Assembly (NCBI RefSeq): GCF_000143415.4
Contig: NW_003314262.1
Coordinates: 3,220,519 to 3,284,518, forward strand
DNA length: 64,000 nucleotides
Reading direction: 5' to 3'
Source: Selaginella moellendorffii
Taxonomy: Eukaryota; Streptophyta; Lycopodiopsida; Selaginellales; Selaginellaceae
How positions within the stretch are numbered: the stretch's first letter is position 1; every line of letters starts with the position of its first letter. The position numbers and the translations under genes are program-made. Under the pieces are notes generated by a model. That model was not told the DNA's origin and did not search any database. It saw only the letters and a program-made list of their open reading frames with translations. Positions 1-9,202 of this stretch are shown piece by piece.

Positions 1-895
1 CGTCGCTGGCTTCGCTCGATCGTCCAGCTCGACAAAGAGCGTCCACAAGCACCGTGTACATGACCACCGTCGGCTGGACACCCTCGACTCTCATCACCCT
101 CAGCCACTTTCGAGCGTCGGCAAACCTCTCCTGCCGCGAGTAGCACTTCACCAGCGAGGAGCTAAAGATCGAGAGAGCCGGAGCAGCGCAGCCGGACCGC
201 CGGGCCAGCAGCCTCACAAACTCTTGCGCAGTGCCGGATCTTCCAGCCTCACAGAGCGCCTGGACGACGGCATTGGAGGTGTCAAAGTCGAGCGAGCAGC
301 CCCGAGCGATCATCTCCATGGCAAGCTCGTAGCCATCGTCGGCCATGCCATGCTTGCACTTGGAGGAGACGAGCACTGTGTAGATCGCGGCGATGAGCGG
401 CGAGTCCCACAGTCGAAAGTATCCCACCGCGGCGCTTACGTCCCCGGCCTTGCACAGCGCGGAGATTATCGGGAGATGGGAGTACTCGTCGGGCTGGAAC
501 GAGGAATCCACCATTCTTGCCACGATTTCCAGCGCCGCGACGAGATCCCCGGCCTTGCAGTAGCAAGAGATGACCATGTTGTGGGAGAATGCATCGCTGG
601 GGCACGACTCGAGAATCTGGCGCGCCTCTCGAGCCCTACCCGATCGCGTGAGGAGATAGATGAGGCAGCCGGAGGAGAATCTGGTGTGGAAGAACCTGGG
701 GATCGTATCGGCGGCCCAACGGAAGAATGCGAGCGCCACATCGGGATCGCGTAGCCGCCGCACGACGCTCCCGACGACGTTCGATGGCGTCGTCTCGTAG
801 CAGGCATAGGGGACGAGATCAGACTCCAGCTGCGGCCAGGGGCGCCCGCTCTGGAGCAGGCTCGCAATCTCTTGCACCGTCCTCTTCCATCGCAT
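1..895 (-). CDS. Pentatricopeptide repeat (PPR) protein, 3' part outside the window
   Basis: An open frame of about 298 codons runs from an ATG at 895 off the left edge. An in-frame TAG lies seven codons upstream, so this start is well placed. The protein begins MRWKRTVQEIASLLQ and shows P-class-like PPR units, for example ...FSHNMVISCYCKAGDL..., ...HLPIISALCKAGDV... and ...VVMYTVLVDALCRAG. PPR proteins are helical-repeat RNA binders that usually act in organelles on RNA editing, splicing or stability. The target cannot be read from this fragment. No intron is seen. The gene is divergent from the myristoylated-protein gene, with only 178 bp between the two start codons, so they probably share a promoter region. 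The family call is firm; subclass and C-terminal domain are unknown because the gene is cut. Confidence 0.85.
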   Translation of the reverse strand, partial: MRWKRTVQEIASLLQSGRPWPQLESDLVPYACYETTPSNVVGSVVRRLRDPDVALAFFRWAADTIPRFFHTRFSSGCLIYLLTRSGRAREARQILESCPSDAFSHNMVISCYCKAGDLVAALEIVARMVDSSFQPDEYSHLPIISALCKAGDVSAAVGYFRLWDSPLIAAIYTVLVSSKCKHGMADDGYELAMEMIARGCSLDFDTSNAVVQALCEAGRSGTAQEFVRLLARRSGCAAPALSIFSSSLVKCYSRQERFADARKWLRVMRVEGVQPTVVMYTVLVDALCRAGRSSEASD

Positions 896-1043
896 CGAAG
901 AGCCCGAAGAACCCTAGATTCCCTTTCATCTGTGGAAGATTCTGCTATCTTTTTGCCCTTATAGTTTAGCGGAATATACCCAGAAAGCGGCCGAAGGTAT
1001 ATTCGTTTGATGGCTTTTCATCTTAAAGACGGTTGCTTGGCAA

Positions 1044-1051
1044 AAACCCTA
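1044..1051 (+). promoter_or_regulatory. Telo-box (AAACCCTA) between divergent genes
   Basis: AAACCCTA lies 23 bp before the ATG of the gene at 1074, in the short divergent intergenic region. Telo-boxes are known elements of plant promoters of housekeeping and growth genes. The same octamer occurs at 13096-13103, 18743-18750 and 29953-29960, each close to a gene start (the 18743 case beside an uncertain gene). Function is inferred from the motif and its position only. Confidence 0.45.
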
Positions 1052-1073
1052 GAACGCAAATGAGGGGGAAGAA

Positions 1074-2290
1074 ATGGGCTGTGGAGCATCGAAAGAAAGC
1101 CCGCAGTCCGCAGCCATAGATCCATCCCCGATCGGTGACAGGAAGAAGGGCGCGATTGCGACAGTGGACGGCGAGTGCTCGGATCTCCGCGGTAATGGCG
1201 GCGACGATTTCGACTGCGACCCCGGGGACGATTCGTCCGCCGCGGCTAGGGCTTCCAAGGCGGTGAGCTTGATCGTCAGGACGTGCTCCCCGGAGCGGCA
1301 ATCTAGCCCGCCGCGGCAGGAAGAGGAGGAGGAAGCGCGGGGCCAGAGCGACGAGGAGGAGGAGGAGGATGAGGGGAATCAGGGAATACTGAAAGCCGAG
1401 AGGGAGAAAGAGGATCATCACGGCGATCTGGAGGAGGATGGGAGTTCCGAGACGATTGTGTCGCCGTCGAAGTCCCCGGATCTGGCAGCGCTGGACGTGA
1501 CAGAGAAGGAATGCTGCGGCCAGGGTGTGGATGATATTCTGCCAAAGGCCGCGGCGGCGGCGCTGGAAGCGATCGTCAAGAGCGCCGAGGATGACGTCCA
1601 GGCCATGAAAGTCGTCGCGGCCGTGGCTGCGGTGGGGGACATTCTCTTCGGTGGCAAGGAGGAGACCGAGACGAAGATCGAGAAGTGCCAAACGATCGTC
1701 AAAACTCTTGCCGAGGTTGATCCATCGATGCTGTGATTCTTTTCTTTCGTATGGTTTGGTTCTTCGTTCTAAATATCTTTAGCTTTCTTTTTCTCCAGGT
1801 GGATGCCAATACGATCAATGGATTTTTGAAGCCGGATCAACAAAACTTTCGTTTTCCAGGTGCTGAGAACTCAGCCCTGCCATGAACAAGTAAGCACGTA
1901 ATGCATAAACTCTACTAGTCTCTCTGTGGCTCGCTTCTCACATTCTACTTCTTTTCTACGTCTTGCCCAGGACTTCCAGCTAACAATCAACCCGACGAGA
2001 TCGTCGATGAGCACAGCGAGAACGAGAACGAGAACATCGACAGCAATTCCCCAAAGAGCAGCTTCCTCTTCGACTACTGCCAGAAGCTAAACAACTACAG
2101 GATTTCGCCGCCGTCTACAGCGTCGGCCTCGTCCTCCGAGGCCGACACACTGTCCATGGTCCAGGATTTCCTGGAGGAAATCGACCTCACCAAGGATTAC
2201 GTGGAGCTCCCGCCCACGCCTAAAGTTTCCTCAAAGTCCAAGAACAGCAGCAAGATAAAGCAACTCACTTTCTCAGATGCTGTGATATGA
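1074..2290 (+). CDS. Acidic, probably N-myristoylated and palmitoylated protein of unknown function
   Basis: Three exons fit GT-AG rules and stay in frame: 1074-1715, 1799-1859 and 1971-2290, giving 340 residues. Read without splicing, the first exon stops at 1736. The third exon is clearly coding (...FLFDYCQKLNNYRIS..., ...MVQDFLEEIDLTKDY...) and ends TFSDAVI before TGA. The N-terminus MGCGASKE fits the plant MGCxxS pattern for Gly2 myristoylation plus Cys3 palmitoylation, implying plasma-membrane attachment. The middle is a long Glu/Asp-rich low-complexity stretch (about residues 85-130), followed by an Ala-rich, helix-prone part. I do not recognise a named family. Donors and acceptors of the small second exon (61 nt) are the least certain part. 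Confidence 0.75.
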
Positions 2291-3131
2291 CATCAGAACC
2301 AGTGCCATTTCTCAATATTTTCAATCTTATGAGTTGAATGCACTGGCAATTCTAAAAATAATTCATTTTTCAATTAAAAACTGTAAATGAATAATAACCA
2401 ATATTTAAGAATATTCAAGCATTTTATATAGATGGGAAAGATAATAATTATTTGTAGTTAGAACCAAGTAAAATTAAATATTAATTATAATAAAAATATA
2501 TCTTTGTAGAAATGGGATATTTAAATATCCATATCCAAAAACCCTAGCTTATATGCAATCTGACAATTATTAAAATCCCACTATATTAATCTTAGTGTAT
2601 AGCCATTAATACTAGTATATACCATTATAATCATATATTTGGTCTTCACATCATTCTCTCCTCTCGGAAAAATGGAAGGCAATCAAGGTTTTCTGGTTGA
2701 TGTGCCAAGATTTGAAGGGACATTAAGAAGAGGCATTAGTGGATCTGTAAGTGGTATTAATTTAAATTTGCACATGCATAATTTCTATAGGATTGGCCTA
2801 TGCTAAACCTTATAAACTTCCAGTCTAACATTTGATATTATCCCTTCCATTAAGCAATGAATTTTTTAAATAAACCATGTACTATAAAATTGGGAAAATA
2901 GATTAACATAAAGTTAATTCATTTTGTACTCTACAAATGGATGATGATAGAAGTTATAGCACCATTGTTGTCCCATTTGTATGTAGCCTAAATATTTAGT
3001 AGACTTGGGCTTGGTTAAGTGGAAGAATACTCATCAAATATTGATAATATGACTTAGTATTGATAGCTTGTGATAATTGCAAATGTTAATTCAATTCCGT
3101 TAGCAATATCAAATCTTAACTATATAAGAGT
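2291..3131. other. AT-rich intergenic DNA, no gene
   Basis: No convincing coding frame. Around 2505-2660 the sequence weakly resembles 6775-6920 (shared CCAAAAACC...GCTT and a run of ATTAGTATA-type words), which could be the worn long terminal repeats of the gypsy-like element lying between them. A short open stretch beginning MEGNQGFLVD at about 2671 is too small to call. Confidence 0.4.
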
Positions 3132-5250
3132 TTATATAGTGAAGCACCAATAGAACTTTGTACCCCTATGACATACATATGGATGATAAACATGTGTAAA
3201 AATGTGGCATATCCCTAACCAAGATATTAAAATGTAAAATGCCTTAACCATAAATGCATAATCATTACTTGAGAGAATCCTCTTTAGAAAAGAATGATGA
3301 AACACTAAGCAATTGATGAAAAAGTATCCAATAGTAGTTACAGACAAACTAATAAAAGCACTAACTTCCATCCAATGAGTCAAGTAGTTATAAGCAATAA
3401 TGATATACTTATTACCAATAGTTGACATTAAAAAGGGCTCCAAACACCACAACTGAAATGGATAGGAAATTGTAATTAATTCTAATTTTCCATCTATAGC
3501 ATGAGGGGGATTTAATGAGTTTAACACTAAACATAATTACACACATACTGGATAATATCACATTGCATATTTGGCTAATATAAAGATTTTTGCAACTTCA
3601 CAATCACACAATGATGTCTTATATGCCCATCTAGAATAAAACAATCATGATAAACATATAGAAAGCGTGGAATAAAAATTGAAAACATCAATAGCTATAA
3701 ATGATTATTAAACTTTATCCTTACAAAATAAAGAATACCATCCTTAAGGCAATATTGAGAATGTAAATGCTAAAATGGCAAAATCATCAGCAAGTCATAT
3801 AGAATTTTTAAATCCATCATAAAGTTTTTAAATTCACAGCCCAACGTTTTGAGCCTTACAAACCTTTTTGAGAGAAGGTAAATCTTATTTTGCACTTTAT
3901 GGACATTGAACATTAAGTATAGCAATTGCTAATAGCACTAAAAAATCTATAAATGTTAGAATAATAGATTCTTCAAGAATAAAAGAAGAGAGTAAAGAAG
4001 GGAGAGGAGCTTGAGAAAGGACATTAACATCAATTACAAAACTCTCTTAGTGATGAATAACCTCGAAATTATATATTTAAAACTTCAAAGCCTATTGAGA
4101 AATATGACCAATTAAGCTCTTTTATTCTAATAACGAAGTAATTGCAACATAATCACCTTTTAGTAATATTCAAGAATTATATAGATATGCATAAAGTTTT
4201 TCAAAACCCCAAACTAAACACTCTTTTGTCATGGAGTAGTTGTACACCAAAACTAAAAGAGTTGTCAACAGCTCTTTGAGATTTATAAACACCCCCTCAT
4301 AGTCTATAGACCAGATGAAAGATGATATTGATAACTTTAACAATGTGCAAACCCTAAACAATACAATACAATTAGAAAGATGATTAATAAAACAATTGAG
4401 ATATTGTACTTTATCATAAAAATGATGCACATTATTTACACACTTCGAAGTAAGAAACTTGAAAAGATCCACAAGTTTGTTAGGATTAACTTGTAAACTT
4501 TAACAAAAAATACAGTACTCAAGATAAATCATGTTTTTGAACCCAAACACACACTTCAATTGCTTCAACTTTAAATTAACTTTTTATAATTGATTTAACA
4601 TTTTACAAACATCACGAATATACTCTTTATACATCCCTTCTGAGTGGATTAATACATCATCGATGAAATCAATAAATATATTCGGCATATCGTAAAGAAC
4701 TTTGTCCATCATCCATTGGAAAGTCACTAGAGTATTAGTTAAACCAAATGGCATCACCAAAAACTCATACAAACTAAATGGCATATGAAAAACAATCACA
4801 AAAATATTTTTTTCAACTACTAACACTTACTATTACCCAAAAATAATATCTAACTTAGTGAACCAACTACTTCTTCCTGGACAATCTAAAAGATCAACAG
4901 TGTGAGGAAAGTAATACACATATAGGATAGACACTTCTTTTAATGGATAATAATAGATATAGAAACAAATACTTCTATTAGGGTTCATCATAAGACGAGG
5001 TTTAAATGCCCAAAGACTCCACAAGTTTTAGATAACACCCTTTTCCAAGAAACCACCAATGTATACGATGAATACATTTGAAGTTGTTTTTCGTTATGTT
5101 TTGCCCCTCATTATGATGTGGATAATGCTTGCATAGAATTTTAACATTTCTAGCAAAGGGAAATGACACTCGGGGTTTATATATAAGTCTCATTAGATCT
5201 TTTTCTAACATGATCTGCTTTGATATATTTGGCTCCACACAAAGCAAAAA
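3132..5250 (-). mobile_element. Decayed Ty3/gypsy-type retrotransposon polyprotein (RT, RNase H region, integrase)
   Basis: Fragments in several frames lie in the order expected for Ty3/gypsy pol when read on the minus strand. Reverse transcriptase at about 4584-5024 has LVMPFGLTNTLVTFQ and FIDDVLIHS, the usual Y-x-D-D-x-L box with Phe for Tyr. The RT thumb to RNase H junction is at about 4170-4472 (GVFINLKELLT). The integrase core entry is at about 3132-3527 (NKYIIIAYNYLTHWMEVSA). RT before integrase is the gypsy order; copia has integrase first. Many stops and frameshifts interrupt it, so it is non-functional. Local base composition is far more AT-rich than the gene islands. Confidence 0.75.
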
Positions 5251-5455
5251 ACTCTAGAAGCAAATGCCAAATTGCATTATTGACTTAAATGGCTCATGAT
5301 GAAAAACAAGCAATTGTTGAAATACATTATCACAATTGTTGGCATATTCAATATATACTTAAAGTGTCTATGAGAATGTTTTAATCTGCATGAGTGACTA
5401 CACTCAAACTATTGTATTATTGCAATGCGGAGATACGCAAGAAACTCATATAAAC

Positions 5456-6036
5456 TATAAGCAACCAAAGGGAACGACTTAAGAGACGATCCATAGGGTT
5501 TAAATATAGAGGGAAAGGGCCCATGAACAAAAGTGCACCCCTTTTTCCAATCGGTTAAGGGTCTTGGGATATTCAGGGTTAAGAGTCCTTGGGTTTGAAT
5601 AATACTGGGCCCGGGTGACCTCCCAGGAAGTCCAAACTCATGAGTTTACATTTGGTATCAGAGCGATCTCGGGTCCGACTCTGTTGGTTGGCTAGGGGAA
5701 TCACACCACATGTTGATTGACATTTGGCTGGTCCAATTTGCTCCCGCTAGGCTAGGGTGTCAAGAGAGCGGGGCTCTCGGGAGAGCTGCGGCTCTCAGCT
5801 TCCGTTCACGAGGGCGTGAACTTGCAGGGAAGCGTGGTGGATTGTAAGCAACCAAAGAGAACGACTTGAGAGACGGTCCATAGGGTTCAAATATAGAGGG
5901 AAAAGGCCCATGAATAAGAGTGCACCCCCTTTTCCAATCGGTTAAGGGTCTTGGGATACTTGGAGTTAAGCGTCCATGGGTTTGAATAGTACTAGGCTGG
6001 GTGATCTTTCGGGAAGTCTAAACTCAAGAGCTTACA
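5456..6036 (+). mobile_element. TRIM-1: miniature LTR retrotransposon with target-site duplication TAAAC
   Basis: Two direct repeats of about 195 bp, at 5456-5650 and 5843-6036, flank only 192 bp. The right repeat starts TGTAAGC and ends GCTTACA, the inverted TG...CA termini of LTRs; the left copy starts TATAAGC by mutation. Two bases after the left LTR lies TGGTATCAGAGC (5653-5664), the primer-binding site complementary to the 3' end of initiator tRNA-Met. A partly purine-rich stretch (around 5829-5842) precedes the right LTR. The element is bounded by a perfect 5-bp duplication TAAAC (5451-5455 and 6037-6041). There is no coding capacity. By eye the two LTRs differ at roughly two dozen sites, so it is old. 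The same family recurs at 59490-60043 and 61293-61486. Confidence 0.93.
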
Positions 6037-6101
6037 TAAACATCAAGCATCATTCTAAAAATGATAGATAGCAATCACCATGAAATGATTAAACCAATAG
6101 T

Positions 6102-6494
6102 ACATACCATCCCTAGGATTCTCACAAAAGAACTCTAGCCAAACATGAGGATTAGTAGTAAGAGTAGAAGGAATTATACCATGCATTGTGAATATTATTA
6201 CCAATTGAGTTTGATTGTTCAACTACAATCACATAGCATCAAGTAAGTACACCAACTACTACTCCAGAACTACTCTAGGGCTCACAATGGAGCTTTTTAC
6301 ATACCATCCCTAGGATTCTCACAAAAGAACTCTAGCCAAACATGAAGATTAGTAGTAAGAGTAGAAGGAATTATACCATGCATTGTGAATATTATTATCA
6401 ATTGAATTTGATTGTTCAACTACAATCACATAGCATCAAGTAAGTACACTAACTACTACTCCAGAACTACTCTAGGGCTCACAATGGAGCTTTT
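6102..6494. repeat. Tandem duplication of a 196-bp unit
   Basis: The segment 6102-6298 is followed directly by a near-identical copy at 6299-6494. Both begin ACATACCATCCCTAGG and end CACAATGGAGCTTTT. Only a few substitutions separate them. No gene is apparent in the unit. Confidence 0.9.
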
Positions 6495-7349
6495 AATGTA
6501 GCTCAAGGGTGGTTGGGTGGTGAAACACATCAAGAGGAAGCATAGTATAATTGAGGGAGATTAGATTGTTATCTTTTAGCGTTGGATATTAACATTAGTA
6601 TTAGAGAAAGGAGAAAGAGGCTACTGCTCTACTATGAAAATAAACTAAAAACGAAAAAATAAAAATAAAAATAAAAAAGTTATAAGGAAAGTTAAATCTA
6701 AGATCTAAACCAAAATCCTAAATCCATTCCTTAGGGATAATCAAAGCTGCCCCTCAATCTCCACTAATATAAGTGTATGGATATGGAAATGTAATATAGA
6801 AATATAAATATCAATTAGCCAAAAACCTTGGCTTGATCCAACTCAAAACCAATCTAATGATTATTATGCTAATATTAGTATACAACATTGTAACTGTATA
6901 CTTGGACCTCATATTATGATTTTTCTTAAAATAAAAATAATATACTTCTTAAATATATTTTAAAATAATTTTAGGATGTATTAAAATCTTATAAAAGACC
7001 TCTCCCTAATCATTGAATTTCATCAATCATTACAATATAAACAATTATTACTCCTTGTTATAAAAAAGGATTAATTTCTTTTTACATTTTATCATGCCTT
7101 TTTGTAACTTACTAATTAAAGTAAATTTTAGATTTTAGTATAAAGGATGTAATTACAATCAAGATTAATAAGATTAATTCTTTCATTTTTCTTATTTAGT
7201 GACTAGCTGAAAGTTTTGGAATAACAGGCCAACACACCAAGTTGGCAAGTTATATAATCCATCCAACAAATGAGACTTACCATATAAGTATGCACAATGT
7301 CTAGCTATGCATATACCAAGTGCAAATAGGATCCAATGACATCTGATAT
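6495..7349. other. AT-rich intergenic DNA upstream of the PPR gene
   Basis: No coding frame stands out. The stretch around 6775-6920 may be a degraded terminal repeat matching 2505-2660. Runs of A/T and an A-rich patch at 6640-6690 are present. Confidence 0.4.
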
Positions 7350-9149
7350 ATGGGGTTGTTGACTCTGCACGCATCCTTGCATGAGAACTTTCATTTTACT
7401 CCCGGCTTGGCAAATTTATCTCAAGCTTTCCTGCAGTGGGAAATGGATGAAGATCTGTCTCTTGCATCCAGGCTTAAGCGCTGCAATAGTGCTCTGGAAG
7501 CACAAACGCTCCACGGGAGAGTGTTGAGTGCTCACAAGGGTGATCGATATCTTGCAAATCTGGCCATCCAGATGCACGGCCGACGTGGCGACGTGGCTAA
7601 AGCAAGGAGCGTATTTGACGGCATCGCACGACCCAACGTTTTCTCGTGGAACTCGATGCTCTTGGCATATGCCGCGAACGGGCATCTAGAGGAGGCCGAG
7701 AGGATATTTCAAGGGACATTGCTTAGAAACATCATGTCGTATAATTTAATGATGCTAGTTTACACGAAATCTTTTTACGTCGAAAAGGCTAAAAGCATTT
7801 TTGATACTATGCCCGATCGAAACCTTGAGAGCTGGAACGCAATGATCAAAGCAAATGCCGAGTGTGGGCATTTGATCCAAGCGAAGGATGTGTTTGATCG
7901 AATGCCCGAGCGTGATGTTATCTCCTGGAACACGATGATCGCTGCTTATGTCCGCGCCGAGAACACGCAAGAAGCCAAGGCAATGTTTGATGATATGCCC
8001 GAGAAAGGTATCGTGACGTGGAACACAGTCTTGTCGGCGTGTAACAACGACGTGGATGCCACGCACGCTGTCCTGCAGCAAATGCCCGAGTGGAATGTGG
8101 TGTCGTGGAATACCGCGCTGACCACGTTTGCAGACAACGGGCAGCTGTTCGCCACGGTGGATCTGTTTGAGAGGATGCCGGAAAAGAACGCTGTGACGTG
8201 GAATGCCATGATAATGGCATATGCCCATAACGGGCATTTGGCGCTTTCCAAGGCGTTGTTTCATAAGATGCCCAGGCCAGACATAGTGACGTGGAACACA
8301 ATGCTAAAGGTGTTTTCAAGTTTTGGCCACTGTAAAAACGTTTATGACACAATGCCGGGATGGAATGTGGTCTCTTGGAATATTATGCTAGCCGCATATG
8401 CCCAGAATGGGCATATACTAGAAGCAGAACGTTTGTTTAAAGAAATGGCAGATTGGAGTGTGATAACGTGGAACATAATGCTAGAAGGATATGCTTTAGT
8501 TGGAAAAATAGAAGATTGTAGAAAGATATTTTTTTCAATGAAAGAGAAAAGCTTGGTATCTTGGAATTGTTTGATTCAAGCGTATGCCGAGAAAGGGGAT
8601 GTTGAGAATTCGAAGTGTCTGTTTGACAAGATGCCCGAGAGAGACGTCATCTCCTGGACGGCAATGGTGGTGGCATATTCGCAAAATGGCTACTTTCAAG
8701 ATGCCAAGAATCTCTTTGTGGAGATGCCGGAGCGCAGTGTGGTTTCTTGGACAGCAATGCTGGGAGCATATGCCTGGGCAGGGCATGTAGAAGAAGTAAG
8801 AATCTTCTTTGATACAATGCCTGAGAGAGACTCAGCAGCATGGTCTGCAGTAATATCTTCAGTCTCAAATGCTGGAAAAGTGAAGTGTGCTATTTTTTTG
8901 ATGGTTACCATGAATCTGGAAGGCTTTGATGTTGATGAGATTACAATGATAAGCATTCTAGCAGGGTGCAGCGAGAAAGGACTGCTGGAAGAATGCCGCT
9001 GGTATTTGCTTGCAATGACAAATGACTATGGTCTAGTGCTAATTGAGGAGCACATATGGGTCATCATAGATTGCTTAGAACGATCAGAGCACAAAGAAAA
9101 ATTTCCTAAAGTATCACCTCTTGTATATTCTTCAAAGAATGTGCACTAA
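7350..9149 (+). CDS. PLS/S-type pentatricopeptide repeat protein, intronless
   Basis: A single open frame of 599 codons. After a 5' part containing LASRLKRCNSALEAQTLHG it carries about 15 near-perfect 31-residue units of the pattern A..(L/I)FD.MPERDV(V/I)SWN.M(I/L).AYA..G, which is the S-motif signature of the PLS subfamily. The C-terminal part (from about residue 510) resembles the start of the E region (DEITMISILAGCSEKGLLEEC) but ends without a DYW deaminase domain. Such proteins bind organellar RNA; those lacking DYW may recruit a separate deaminase. The ATG at 7350 is the first in frame, but a second at 7443 (MDEDLSLASRLKRC) may be the true start, and neither candidate N-terminus is an obvious transit peptide. 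It converges on the NYN gene with 53 bp between stops. Confidence 0.9.
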   Translation: MGLLTLHASLHENFHFTPGLANLSQAFLQWEMDEDLSLASRLKRCNSALEAQTLHGRVLSAHKGDRYLANLAIQMHGRRGDVAKARSVFDGIARPNVFSWNSMLLAYAANGHLEEAERIFQGTLLRNIMSYNLMMLVYTKSFYVEKAKSIFDTMPDRNLESWNAMIKANAECGHLIQAKDVFDRMPERDVISWNTMIAAYVRAENTQEAKAMFDDMPEKGIVTWNTVLSACNNDVDATHAVLQQMPEWNVVSWNTALTTFADNGQLFATVDLFERMPEKNAVTWNAMIMAYAHNGHLALSKALFHKMPRPDIVTWNTMLKVFSSFGHCKNVYDTMPGWNVVSWNIMLAAYAQNGHILEAERLFKEMADWSVITWNIMLEGYALVGKIEDCRKIFFSMKEKSLVSWNCLIQAYAEKGDVENSKCLFDKMPERDVISWTAMVVAYSQNGYFQDAKNLFVEMPERSVVSWTAMLGAYAWAGHVEEVRIFFDTMPERDSAAWSAVISSVSNAGKVKCAIFLMVTMNLEGFDVDEITMISILAGCSEKGLLEECRWYLLAMTNDYGLVLIEEHIWVIIDCLERSEHKEKFPKVSPLVYSSKNVH

Positions 9150-9177
9150 AAATCCTTCAACCTCTTTTTCTTTCGCT

Positions 9178-9198
9178 TGTTTTTTTTTTTTTTTTTTT
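9178..9198 (+). repeat. Poly(T) tract between convergent genes
   Basis: A run of about 19 T residues sits in the 53-bp gap between the stop codons of the convergent PPR (plus) and NYN (minus) genes. It may act in 3' end formation for the minus-strand gene or be the scar of a reverse-transcribed poly(A). Confidence 0.6.
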
Positions 9199-9202
9199 GT
9201 TG

